From NCBI GenBank assembly GCA_913775215.1, contig CAJYKO010000286.1:1-7052 (forward strand): a DNA stretch of 7,052 nt, in the 5' to 3' direction. The position numbers and the translations under genes are program-made. How positions within the stretch are numbered: the first letter of the stretch is position 1; each line of letters opens with the position of its first letter. Below, one piece after another: positions 1 through 6,920 of this stretch. Below the pieces are notes generated by a model. The model worked only from the letters and a program-made list of their open reading frames with translations. It searched no databases and had not been told where the DNA came from. Origin of the DNA: an uncultured Devosia sp. (GTDB taxonomy: Bacteria > Pseudomonadota > Alphaproteobacteria > Rhizobiales > Devosiaceae).

Positions 1-2279
1 CCGAAGGCTTCGAAAAGTTCCTCGACGTCAAGTATACCGGCACCAAGCGTTTCGGCCTCGATGGCAGCGAATCCGCCATTCCGGCGCTCGAGCAGATCAT
101 CAAGCGCGGCGGCGCCCTCGGCATCAAGGATATAGTCTTCGGCATGGCCCATCGTGGCCGCCTCAATGTCCTGACCCAGGTGCTGCAAAAGCCGCACCGC
201 GCTCTGTTCCACGAATTCAAGGGCGGCGCTTTCTATCCCGACGACGTCGAGGGTTCGGGCGACGTGAAGTACCATCTCGGTGCGTCTTCCGACCGCGAAT
301 TCGACGGCAATAAGGTCCACCTGTCGCTGACGGCAAACCCCAGCCACCTCGAGATCGTTGATCCGGTCGTGCTCGGCAAGTCGCGCGCCAAGCAGGATCA
401 GCACATTTCACCCGATGGCAAGCTGATCAACATCGCCACGGATGGTAAGCCGGACCGCTCCATGGTCCTCCCGCTCCTCATCCACGGCGACGCAGCTTTT
501 GCCGGCCAGGGCGTCATTGCCGAATGCCTCGGGCTTTCGGGCCTCAAGGGTCATCGCACCGGCGGTTCGATCCATCTGGTCATCAACAACCAGATCGGTT
601 TCACCACCGCGCCGATGTATTCGCGCTCCTCGCCCTATCCGACCGATGTCGCCAAGATGATCGAGGCCCCGGTTCTCCATGTGAATGGTGACGACCCGGA
701 AGCCGTGGTCTTTGCCGCCAAGGTCGCGGTCGAGTATCGCCAGAAGTTCGGCAAGCCTGTCGTCATCGACATGTTCTGCTATCGCCGCTTCGGTCACAAC
801 GAAGGCGACGAACCGAGCTTCACCCAGCCGCTCATGTACTCCAAGATCCGGAGCCACAAGACGACGCTGGAACTCTATTCGGAAAAGCTGGTCGCCGAAG
901 GCGTGTTGACCGCTGACGAAGTTGAAAAGCTCAAGGGTGACTGGCGCTCCAAGCTCGAAGCCGAATTCGAAGCCGGCCAGGACTACCGTCCGAACAAGGC
1001 TGACTGGCTCGATGGCGCCTGGAAGAACTTCAAGCCCGCAGACGAAGAAGGTCCGCGCCGTGGCGAAACCGGCGTCGCGCTCGACAAGCTCGTCGAAATC
1101 GGCACGAAACTCACCACGGTTCCGGCTGACCTCAATGTACACCGCACGGTCAAGCGCTTTATCGACAACCGCCTCGGCGCGATCGAGTCGGGTGAAGGCA
1201 TCGACTGGGCAACGGCCGAAGCCCTGGCTTTCGGTACGCTCGTCACCGAAGGCCACCCGGTTCGCCTGTCCGGCCAGGATTGCGAACGCGGCACGTTCAG
1301 TCAGCGCCATTCGGTGCTGAACGATCAGCAGGTCGAGAACAAGAGCTATACCCCGCTCAACAATCTCGATCCGCAGAACCAGGCCCGCTACGAAGTCATC
1401 AACTCCATGCTTTCGGAAGAAGCCGTCCTGGGCTTCGAATATGGCTACTCGCTGGCCGAGCCCAAGGCGCTAACGCTCTGGGAAGCCCAGTTCGGCGATT
1501 TCGTAAATGGTGCGCAGGTCGTCATCGACCAGTTCATCTCTTCGGGCGAGCGCAAGTGGTTCCGTATGTCGGGCCTCGTGATGCTTCTGCCGCATGGCTA
1601 TGAAGGGCAGGGCCCGGAGCACTCCTCCGCACGTCCCGAGCGCTTCCTGCAGCTTTGCGCGGAAGACAATATGCAGGTTGCCAACTGCACCACGCCGGCC
1701 AACTATTTCCACGTGCTGCGCCGGCAGCTCAAGCGCGACTTCCGCAAGCCACTGATCCTCTTCACGCCCAAGAGCCTCTTGCGTCACAAGCGCGCTGTCT
1801 CGGGCCTTGTGGAGCTCGGTCCCGATTCCTGCTTCCACCGTCTCCTTTGGGACGATGCCGAGGCTCCCGGCGTGCCGAAGACCACCACGCGCCTTGTCGG
1901 CGACGACAAGATCCGCCGCGTCGTCCTCTGCACCGGCAAGGTCTATTACGATCTCCTCGAAGACCGCGAGAAGAAGGGCATCGACGACGTCTATCTCCTC
2001 CGGGTCGAGCAGCTCTATCCGTTCCCGGCCAAGGCGCTGGTGGACGAGCTGACCCGCTTCCCCAATGCCGAGATCGTCTGGTGCCAGGAAGAGCCGCGCA
2101 ATATGGGTGCCTGGACGTTTATCCAGCCCTATGTGGAATGGGTGTTCGACCAGATCGGTCGTGAATATCAGCGCGTCCGATATGTCGGCCGCAAGGCTGC
2201 CGCATCGCCGGCAACCGGCCTGATGCGCACCCACCTGGCCCAGCTCCAGGAATTCCTCGACGAAGCGTTTGCCAAGTAA
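1..2279 (+). CDS. sucA: 2-oxoglutarate dehydrogenase E1 component (5' end outside window)
   Basis: This is the thiamine-diphosphate-dependent E1o subunit of the cytosolic 2-oxoglutarate dehydrogenase complex. It decarboxylates 2-oxoglutarate and transfers the succinyl group to the lipoyl arm of E2. The frame is open from base 3, giving 758 residues to the TAA stop; family members are about 930-1000 residues, so roughly the first 200-240 are missing. Counting from base 3, family signatures appear in order: MAHRGR (His50), NPSHLE (His115), the diphosphate/Mg site HGDAA (Asp163) with its partner VINNQ (Asn195-196), and GPEHSSAR (His540) in the transketolase-like pyrimidine-binding half. These three His positions correspond to active-site His260, His298 and His729 of E. 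coli SucA. The C-terminal OGDH domain is complete and ends EFLDEAFAK. The ATG at 144 is internal (the Met of MAHRGR), not a start. sucB follows after 22 bp, indicating one operon. No frameshift or lost motif is seen. Confidence 0.98.
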   Translation, partial: EGFEKFLDVKYTGTKRFGLDGSESAIPALEQIIKRGGALGIKDIVFGMAHRGRLNVLTQVLQKPHRALFHEFKGGAFYPDDVEGSGDVKYHLGASSDREFDGNKVHLSLTANPSHLEIVDPVVLGKSRAKQDQHISPDGKLINIATDGKPDRSMVLPLLIHGDAAFAGQGVIAECLGLSGLKGHRTGGSIHLVINNQIGFTTAPMYSRSSPYPTDVAKMIEAPVLHVNGDDPEAVVFAAKVAVEYRQKFGKPVVIDMFCYRRFGHNEGDEPSFTQPLMYSKIRSHKTTLELYSEKLVAEGVLTADEVEKLKGDWRSKLEAEFEAGQDYRPNKADWLDGAWKNFKPADEEGPRRGETGVALDKLVEIGTKLTTVPADLNVHRTVKRFIDNRLGAIESGEGIDWATAEALAFGTLVTEGHPVRLSGQDCERGTFSQRHSVLNDQQVENKSYTPLNNLDPQNQARYEVINSMLSEEAVLGFEYGYSLAEPKALTLWEAQFGDFVNGAQVVIDQFISSGERKWFRMSGLVMLLPHGYEGQGPEHSSARPERFLQLCAEDNMQVANCTTPANYFHVLRRQLKRDFRKPLILFTPKSLLRHKRAVSGLVELGPDSCFHRLLWDDAEAPGVPKTTTRLVGDDKIRRVVLCTGKVYYDLLEDREKKGIDDVYLLRVEQLYPFPAKALVDELTRFPNAEIVWCQEEPRNMGAWTFIQPYVEWVFDQIGREYQRVRYVGRKAAASPATGLMRTHLAQLQEFLDEAFAK

Positions 2280-2301
2280 GCACAAGATAAAAGGATCAAT
2301 A

Positions 2302-3570
2302 ATGTCGACAGAAATCCGTGTGCCGACGCTGGGCGAAAGCGTCACCGAAGCGACCATTGGCCAGTGGTTCAAGAAGGTTGGCGACACCGTCAACGCTGAC
2401 GAACCCCTGGTTGAGCTCGAAACCGATAAGGTCACCATCGAAGTGCCGGCCCCTTCGGCTGGCGTTCTCGAAGCCATTGCCGCCAATCCCGGCGACACCG
2501 TCGATGTCGGCGCGCTGCTCGGCGCCATCAGTGCCGGTGGGGCAGGGGCTGCTGCGTCTGCGCCCGCCGCTGCCGCGCCGACCCCGGCCAAGACGGAAGT
2601 GCCTGCCGCCAATGCTGCTGGCCCCGAGCCAATCAAGCCGGCTGGCGCCACCGACCGCGCTCCCGCGCCGTCTGCTCAGAAGCTGATCAACGAAAATGGT
2701 CTTGATGCCAATTCGATCGGCGGTTCGGGCAAGTCGGGGCAAGTGCTCAAGGAAGACGTGCTCGGCGCGCTCGCCCGCACCTCGACCCCTGCTGCAGCGC
2801 CCGCAGCCAAGCCGGCGGAAGCCAAGGCACCGGCGCCCGCTCCGCGCGCCCCGAGCCTTGCCGGCGATGCCGAGCGCGAAGAACGCGTCAAGATGACCCG
2901 TCTCCGCCAGACCATCGCCCGTCGCCTCAAGGATGCGCAGAACACCGCGGCCATGCTCACCACTTTTAACGAAGTGGACATGAAGCCGGTCATGGACCTG
3001 CGCAATTCCTATAAGGAGCTCTTCGAGAAGAAGCACGGCGTCAAGCTTGGCTTCATGGGCTTCTTTGCCAAGGCCGTGGTTCACGCGCTCAAGGAAATCC
3101 CGGCTGTCAATGCCGAGATCGATGGCGATGACCTGATCTACAAGCAGTATGCCCATCTCGGCGTCGCCGTTGGCACCGACAAGGGCCTCGTCGTCCCGGT
3201 CGTGCGCAATGCCGACCAGATGTCGATTGCTGAAATCGAAAAGGAAATCGGCAATCTCGGCAAGAAAGCGCGCGACGGTCAGCTGTCGATGGCCGATATG
3301 CAGGGCGGCACCTTCACCATCTCCAATGGTGGTGTCTATGGCTCGCTGATGTCGACGCCTATCCTCAATGCGCCGCAGTCTGGTATTCTTGGCATGCACA
3401 AGATCCAGGAGCGTCCGGTCGTCGTCGGCGGCCAGATCGTCATCCGTCCGATGATGTATCTCGCGCTCTCCTATGACCACCGGATCGTTGACGGCAAGGA
3501 AGCCGTGACCTTCCTCGTTCGCGTCAAGGAAAGCCTTGAAGCGCCCGAGCGTCTGGTCCTCGATCTCTGA
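2302..3570 (+). CDS. sucB: Dihydrolipoyl succinyltransferase, E2 of 2-oxoglutarate dehydrogenase
   Basis: This is the E2o core subunit. It carries the lipoyl arm, accepts succinyl from SucA and transfers it to CoA, and it scaffolds E1 and E3. The protein has 422 residues, usual for the family. Residues 1-76 are a single lipoyl domain with the lipoylated lysine in ETDKV (Lys43). An Ala/Pro-rich linker covers about 79-121, a peripheral-subunit (E3/E1) binding domain about 122-158, a second Ala/Pro linker about 160-187, and the catalytic acyltransferase domain about 193-422. The catalytic motif HRIVDG supplies His393 and Asp397, and FTISNGG lies at 338-344. The start is ATG 2302, preceded by AAGGA at 2291-2295 with 6 nt spacing; an in-frame TTG at 2269 would overlap sucA and add residues before the canonical STEIRVPTLGES, so it is rejected. 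Succinyltransferase rather than acetyltransferase identity follows from adjacency to sucA and the single lipoyl domain with this N-terminus. Confidence 0.98.
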   Translation: MSTEIRVPTLGESVTEATIGQWFKKVGDTVNADEPLVELETDKVTIEVPAPSAGVLEAIAANPGDTVDVGALLGAISAGGAGAAASAPAAAAPTPAKTEVPAANAAGPEPIKPAGATDRAPAPSAQKLINENGLDANSIGGSGKSGQVLKEDVLGALARTSTPAAAPAAKPAEAKAPAPAPRAPSLAGDAEREERVKMTRLRQTIARRLKDAQNTAAMLTTFNEVDMKPVMDLRNSYKELFEKKHGVKLGFMGFFAKAVVHALKEIPAVNAEIDGDDLIYKQYAHLGVAVGTDKGLVVPVVRNADQMSIAEIEKEIGNLGKKARDGQLSMADMQGGTFTISNGGVYGSLMSTPILNAPQSGILGMHKIQERPVVVGGQIVIRPMMYLALSYDHRIVDGKEAVTFLVRVKESLEAPERLVLDL

Positions 3571-3589
3571 TCAAACGGTAGTCGTTTGA
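3571..3589. repeat. Short inverted repeat directly after sucB stop
   Basis: The arms TCAAACG (3571-3577) and CGTTTGA (3583-3589) are perfect reverse complements separated by GTAGT. The repeat begins on the base after the sucB stop codon and lies about 35 bp before the intrinsic terminator. No T-run follows, so by itself it is not a terminator. It could form a small 3'-UTR hairpin that affects mRNA stability, or be chance; its function is unknown. Confidence 0.5.
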
Positions 3590-3623
3590 ACGGGAACAAT
3601 CGGCTCAGCCGGTGCGTTACGCG

Positions 3624-3650
3624 AAAGGCCCGCTATAGCGGGCCTTTTTT
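3624..3650 (+). terminator. Intrinsic terminator of the sucAB transcript
   Basis: GGCCCGC (3627-3633) pairs perfectly with GCGGGCC (3638-3644) around a TATA loop. Three A-T pairs extend the base of the stem, and six T follow the last C (3645-3650). This is a textbook Rho-independent terminator, 54 bp after the sucB stop, and should end most sucAB transcripts before the downstream genes. Confidence 0.92.
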
Positions 3651-3752
3651 CATGTCCTAACCAAACCGTGTTGTTGGCCGCGCTCGATGTTAACGTACTG
3701 TTAGCGGAAGTGGCCCCTATGCATAGCGTAGTCGCTGAACTGTCACACGCCT

Positions 3753-3767
3753 CGGAGATGTGGGTTG
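3753..3767 (+). promoter_or_regulatory. Ribosome binding site that fixes a TTG start
   Basis: GGAG at 3754-3757 lies 7 nt before TTG 3765. This supports a TTG start for the secreted protein, because no in-frame ATG or GTG occurs between the upstream in-frame stop at 3729 and the signal peptide. Confidence 0.6.
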
Positions 3768-4220
3768 CGTTTTTGTCTGACCCTGACCGCTGCCATTCTG
3801 ACCTCGGTTATCCCCGCCATTGCACAGGACGATTCTGCTGGTAATCAGCAGCTTATCGGCGAGCTCATGGCCTTCCACGGCTCGCAGGCCATCGTCGATG
3901 TGATGACCACCCATTGCTATGAAACCACCGGTCTCGATGGCGCCTATAAGGCTGCCGCCGACAATTGGTATCTGCGGAATATCGGTTTTCTCGATCTCGC
4001 CGACCGTGTCATTGCCCGGCTTGGCGGTGGAGCAGAGGATCAGCGCCGCGCCGCCGAAACTTACGGCGGTTCGCAGATCATGACCGCCTATAACCAGGCA
4101 GAAAATAAAGACAATTTCTGCCGCGCCTTCCTGGACCAAGTGGAATCGGGCGCGCTCGATATCGACCAGCAATTGCCCGATCCCCTTAAGCGCGCTCAAG
4201 AAATCTCGGCCTCCTCCTGA
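3765..4220 (+). CDS. Small predicted secreted protein of unknown function
   Basis: I do not recognise this 151-residue protein. It starts with a short hydrophobic signal peptide (residues 1-20, MRFCLTLTAAILTSVIPAIA) with a plausible signal peptidase I site after AIA, predicting export to the periplasm. The mature part of about 131 residues looks mostly helical and polar, has no further membrane segment, and contains two cysteines (Cys51 in THCYETTG, Cys119 in NFCRAF) that could form a disulfide after export. The start is TTG 3765, preceded by GGAG at 3754-3757 with 7 nt spacing; an in-frame TAG at 3729 bars a longer protein, and the nearby ATG at 3758 is in another, quickly closed frame. Third-position G/C preference resembles the neighbours. 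The MAPEG gene starts 47 bp downstream, suggesting co-transcription. No clear promoter is visible between the sucB terminator and this gene. The coding call is fairly sure; the function is unknown. Confidence 0.8.
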   Translation: MRFCLTLTAAILTSVIPAIAQDDSAGNQQLIGELMAFHGSQAIVDVMTTHCYETTGLDGAYKAAADNWYLRNIGFLDLADRVIARLGGGAEDQRRAAETYGGSQIMTAYNQAENKDNFCRAFLDQVESGALDIDQQLPDPLKRAQEISASS

Positions 4221-4267
4221 TCCAGCTGCGGTTTCATGCGTTTCCTCTGCAGTTGCCGGAGGATTTC

Positions 4268-4657
4268 ATGAGCATCGAACTGACTTTCCTGATCTGGAGC
4301 GCCGCGCTCGCCTTTGCCTATGTTCTCGTGCAGTCGACGGCCTATCGTCTCGACTATGGCCTGCTTCATGCCGGCTCGCAGCGCGACAATGAGCGGGCGC
4401 CGAATAAATGGGCCGCGCGCGGCAATCGTATGCTGCGCAACTTCCTTGAAACCTATGGCATTTTCATCGCGCTTGCCGTCGCCACCGAACTCTCCGGCCG
4501 ATCGGATGGCTTGACCCAGTGGGGCACTCAGATCTGGTTCTGGTCGCGCTGGGTCTATATCCCGGCCTACTTCATCGACGTCCCCTTCGTGCGCTCCGGC
4601 GTCTGGACCGTGTCGATGCTCGGACTCATCCTTCTCTTTGTGGGCGTTGCCTTTTAG
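4268..4657 (+). CDS. MAPEG-family integral membrane protein
   Basis: This 129-residue protein matches the MAPEG family (membrane-associated proteins in eicosanoid and glutathione metabolism), whose bacterial members are small four-helix inner-membrane proteins, mostly of unproven substrate and some with glutathione transferase activity. Predicted helices lie at about 3-21, 60-76, 87-103 and 111-129. The loop before helix 2 carries the family pattern with Arg54, Asn58 and Glu61 (R-x3-N-x2-E, in RMLRNFLETYGIF), matching the spacing of the glutathione-site residues of eukaryotic MAPEG enzymes. ATG 4268 is chosen because GGAGGA (4258-4263) lies 4 nt upstream; an in-frame TTG at 4253 precedes the Shine-Dalgarno and is rejected. 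MAPEG genes near sucAB and lpdA are, to my knowledge, common in Rhizobiales, with no established role in the dehydrogenase complex. Family assignment is confident; the substrate is not known. Confidence 0.88.
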   Translation: MSIELTFLIWSAALAFAYVLVQSTAYRLDYGLLHAGSQRDNERAPNKWAARGNRMLRNFLETYGIFIALAVATELSGRSDGLTQWGTQIWFWSRWVYIPAYFIDVPFVRSGVWTVSMLGLILLFVGVAF

Positions 4658-4670
4658 GTGAGGGCCCTTG

Positions 4671-4693
4671 CCGGGCGGCGGATTGCCGCCCGG
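4671..4693. repeat. GC-rich hairpin between MAPEG and LysE genes
   Basis: CCGGGCGGC (4671-4679) and GCCGCCCGG (4685-4693) are perfect 9-bp complements around a GGATT loop, starting 13 bp after the MAPEG stop. No T-tract follows, so it is not a canonical Rho-independent terminator. It may act as a weak terminator, pause site or mRNA-stabilising stem between the two genes. Confidence 0.6.
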
Positions 4694-4715
4694 AAGCCAG
4701 TGGTGTAACGGTTTG

Positions 4716-4732
4716 ACCGCTCTATAAGCGGT
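4716..4732. repeat. Inverted repeat just upstream of the LysE-family start
   Basis: ACCGCT (4716-4721) and AGCGGT (4727-4732) are perfect 6-bp complements around CTATA, ending 6 bp before the ATG at 4739. No convincing Shine-Dalgarno is seen there, so a hairpin at this place could reduce ribosome access, or the palindrome could bind a protein. Both are speculative at this length. Confidence 0.4.
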
Positions 4733-4738
4733 GCGCCC

Positions 4739-5368
4739 ATGACCTTTCCCTGGCTCGAATTCGCTGGCCTCATGCTAGCTTTTGGCATCAATGCCGTCAT
4801 TCCTGGCGCCGATTTTGCCATGGTGCTGCGCCAATCTGTAGCGCATGATCGCCGCGCCGCTCTTTTCACCTCCGCTGGCATTGCCACATCGATCCTGGTC
4901 CACGGCACCTATACTTTGCTGGGCGTCGGCGTGATCGTCGGGCAGTCTCTGCTTTTGTTCAATATTTTGAAATGGTTGGGCGCGGCCTATCTTGTCTGGC
5001 TCGCCATTCAGGCGCTGCGCAGCCCGCCACCGCAGCCACCATCCGAACTCGATGCTTCGCGGGCACGCCGCGGCGACATGGCGGCTTTTGCGCTCGGGTT
5101 CCTGACGAACCTTCTCAACCCCAAGGCCGTGCTGTTCTTCCTCGCGCTTTTCACCTCGCTCGTGTCGATCCACACGCCGGGCGAAGTAAAAGTTATCTAC
5201 GTGCTCAGCATGAGCCTTATGCTTTTTGCCTGGTTCGCATTGGTGTCGTTTTTCTTTACGACCCCTTCAGTGCGGCAGGGCTTTTTCCGTGTCGGCCGGT
5301 GGTTTAATCGGGTTACCGGCATTACATTCCTGGCGTTGGCCGTTCGCGTCGCGCTGGCACAGCGCTAA
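4739..5368 (+). CDS. LysE/RhtB-family amino acid exporter
   Basis: This 209-residue inner-membrane protein belongs to the LysE/RhtB translocator family, whose characterised members export amino acids or derivatives such as lysine, homoserine, threonine or leucine. It has about six hydrophobic segments (roughly 5-28, 40-64, 69-92, 114-141, 150-173, 190-207). Family marks are the N-terminal INAVIPGADFAMVLRQS, the GAAYLVWLAIQALR helix end at 81-94, a hydrophilic loop at 95-112, and the conserved FLTNLLNPKAVLFF at 121-134. The usual PGP motif after the first helix reads PGA here (22-24). The start is ATG 4739; the upstream sequence has no good Shine-Dalgarno, and a later in-frame ATG at residue 12 would cut the first helix. 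The lpdA start is 24 bp after its stop, so the two are probably co-transcribed. The substrate cannot be told from sequence. Confidence 0.9.
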   Translation: MTFPWLEFAGLMLAFGINAVIPGADFAMVLRQSVAHDRRAALFTSAGIATSILVHGTYTLLGVGVIVGQSLLLFNILKWLGAAYLVWLAIQALRSPPPQPPSELDASRARRGDMAAFALGFLTNLLNPKAVLFFLALFTSLVSIHTPGEVKVIYVLSMSLMLFAWFALVSFFFTTPSVRQGFFRVGRWFNRVTGITFLALAVRVALAQR

Positions 5369-5392
5369 ACTTATCTGAGGCTTAGAAGAACC

Positions 5393-6802
5393 ATGGCAGA
5401 ACAATTCGACCTCGTCGTAATCGGCTCCGGCCCCGGCGGCTATGTGGGCGCCATCCGCGCCGCACAGCTCGGGCTCAAGGTGGCCGTGGTCGAAAAGTGG
5501 CCGACGCTCGGCGGTACCTGCCTCAATATCGGTTGTATCCCCTCCAAGGCGCTGCTCCACGCGTCCGAGCTTTTCGAAGAAGCCGGCCACGGCTTCAAGC
5601 AGCTCGGCATCGACATTCCCGCGCCGGTCCTCAACCTGCAGCAGATGCTGGCGCACAAATCCGATGTCGTTGCCTCCAATGTCGGCGGCGTCGATTATCT
5701 CTTTAAGAAGAACAAGATCACTGTCTTCCGCGGTACGGGCTCGATCCCGGCCGCCGGCAAGGTGCTGGTGACGCCGCAATCAGGCGCGGCGCAGGAAATT
5801 CTCACGAAGAACATCGTCATCGCGACCGGTTCGGTTTCGGCCAATCTTCCCGGTATCGACATTGACGAGAAGACCGTCGTCACCTCGACTGGCGCACTGT
5901 CGCTCGACAAGGTGCCGGGGCATCTCCTCGTCATTGGCGCTGGCGTCATTGGCCTTGAGCTTGGCTCGGTCTGGCTGCGTCTTGGCGCCAAGGTGACCGT
6001 CGTCGAATATCTCGATCGCATCCTACCCGGCATGGACAGCGAAGTTGCGCGCCAGTTCCAGCGCATGCTGCAAAAGCAGGGCATGGAATTCAAGCTTTCG
6101 AGCAAGGTGTCCGGCGTTCAGAAGGATGCCAGCGGCGCGCTCAAGGTGCAGGTCGAGCCCGCCAAGGGTGGCGAGGCTGAAGTCATCGACGCCGATATCG
6201 CGCTCGTCGCGATCGGCCGCAAGCCGTTCACCGAAGGTCTGGGCCTTGAAGGCGCTGGCGTGGCGCTCTACGAGCGTGGCCGCGTTAAGGTCGATGGACA
6301 CTATAAGTCGTCGGTCGACGGCATCTATGCCATCGGCGACGTGATTGCCGGCCCGATGCTGGCGCACAAGGCCGAAGACGAAGGCATCGCAGTTGCGGAA
6401 ATCCTCGCGGGCCAGGCAGGCCACGTGAACTATGCCGCTATCCCTTCGGTGGTTTACACCAATCCCGAAGTCGCTTCCGTCGGCAAGACCGAAGACGAGC
6501 TCAAAGCTGACGGCGTCAACTACAAGATCGGCAAGTTCCCCTTCACCGCCAATGGCCGCGCCAAGGCGATGCTGGCGACCCAGGGTTTTGTGAAAATCCT
6601 CGCCGATGTGGAAACCGACCGTGTGCTCGGCGCCCATATCGTTGGCAGGAACGCCGGCGAGATGATCCACGAATTGGTGACGCTGATGGAATTCTCCGGC
6701 GCTGCTGAAGACCTGGCGCGGACGACCCACGCACACCCGACACTGTCGGAAGCCGTGCGTGAGGCTGCGCTGGCCCTGGGCGATGGGGCGATCCATATCT
6801 AA
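5393..6802 (+). CDS. lpdA: Dihydrolipoyl dehydrogenase (E3)
   Basis: This is the FAD-dependent E3 subunit. It reoxidises dihydrolipoyl groups on E2 and reduces NAD+; it serves 2-oxoglutarate dehydrogenase and possibly other 2-oxoacid dehydrogenases and the glycine cleavage system. The 469-residue length is normal. It shows the FAD Rossmann motif GSGPGG (11-16), the redox-active disulfide Cys43/Cys48 in GGTCLNIGCIPSK, the NAD-binding motif IGAGVIGLELG (181-191), the second FAD contact YAIGDV (Asp316), and a C-terminal dimerisation domain (about 350-469) with the catalytic His448-Glu453 pair in HAHPTLSEA. ATG 5393 has a weak AGAAG at 5384-5388 and TGAGG at 5376-5380; the MAEQFDLVVIGSGPGG start is canonical for the family. 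It lies downstream of sucAB but beyond a terminator and three unrelated genes, so it may be transcribed from within that block. All catalytic residues are intact. Confidence 0.98.
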   Translation: MAEQFDLVVIGSGPGGYVGAIRAAQLGLKVAVVEKWPTLGGTCLNIGCIPSKALLHASELFEEAGHGFKQLGIDIPAPVLNLQQMLAHKSDVVASNVGGVDYLFKKNKITVFRGTGSIPAAGKVLVTPQSGAAQEILTKNIVIATGSVSANLPGIDIDEKTVVTSTGALSLDKVPGHLLVIGAGVIGLELGSVWLRLGAKVTVVEYLDRILPGMDSEVARQFQRMLQKQGMEFKLSSKVSGVQKDASGALKVQVEPAKGGEAEVIDADIALVAIGRKPFTEGLGLEGAGVALYERGRVKVDGHYKSSVDGIYAIGDVIAGPMLAHKAEDEGIAVAEILAGQAGHVNYAAIPSVVYTNPEVASVGKTEDELKADGVNYKIGKFPFTANGRAKAMLATQGFVKILADVETDRVLGAHIVGRNAGEMIHELVTLMEFSGAAEDLARTTHAHPTLSEAVREAALALGDGAIHI

Positions 6803-6825
6803 CGCAGTCGCCGAGCCCCACCGCT

Positions 6826-6895
6826 TGTCACCCCGGCGAAGGCCGGGGCCCATCCTGAGATCTCAAGATGGATCCCCGCCTACGCGGGGATGACG
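6826..6895. repeat. Composite palindromic dispersed repeat (REP/MITE-like)
   Basis: This element of about 70 bp is made of two related arms in inverted orientation around the perfect palindrome TGAGATCTCA (6856-6865). The left arm is itself a hairpin, CCCCGGC (6831-6837) with GCCGGGG (6842-6848) and loop GAAG. The right arm is a hairpin, ATCCCCGC (6872-6879) with GCGGGGAT (6884-6891) and loop CTAC. CCATC (6850-6854) and GATGG (6867-6871) pair across the centre, and GTCA (6827-6830) pairs with TGAC (6891-6894) at the ends. Read on opposite strands, the arms align closely over about 28 bp. From general knowledge, very similar GTCA-CCCC-type palindromes recur in the intergenic regions of many alphaproteobacterial genomes; only one copy is in this window, so repetition is inferred. 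Confidence 0.75.
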
Positions 6896-6920
6896 CACCG
6901 CAGTCTTATCGAAGTCCCAG

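Noticed and set aside
408..1310. 300-codon open frame on the - strand opposite sucA
   Set aside because: A shadow of the E1 gene; no Shine-Dalgarno support or family resemblance.
2269..2301. Upstream TTG start for sucB
   Set aside because: It would overlap the end of sucA and add residues before the canonical E2 N-terminus; ATG 2302 has a well-spaced AAGGA.
1470..2651. Long open frame (393 codons) on the - strand across the sucA/sucB junction
   Set aside because: It is antisense to two certain genes, spans their junction, and its translation has no recognisable motif; it is explained by codon bias.
2296..3480. Long open frame (394 codons) on the - strand opposite sucB
   Set aside because: It lies wholly within a certain gene. 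Strong third-position G/C bias lowers stop frequency on the opposite strand, and the predicted product is low-complexity, rich in Arg, Gly and Asp with no recognisable domain.
3717..4199. 160-codon - strand frame opposite the small secreted protein
   Set aside because: The + strand frame has a Shine-Dalgarno, a signal peptide with a cleavage site, and the operon direction of its neighbours. The - strand frame has none of these.
6023..6853. 276-codon - strand frame starting in the palindromic repeat and running opposite lpdA
   Set aside because: Its N-terminus (MGPGLRRGDKRWG) is translation of the repeat, a common source of false gene calls, and the rest is antisense to lpdA.
6826..6895. Palindromic repeat considered as a CRISPR unit or as the lpdA terminator
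   Set aside because: There is only one unit and no spacers, and neither hairpin is followed by a T-tract. A proper terminator lies just downstream at 6921-6948.
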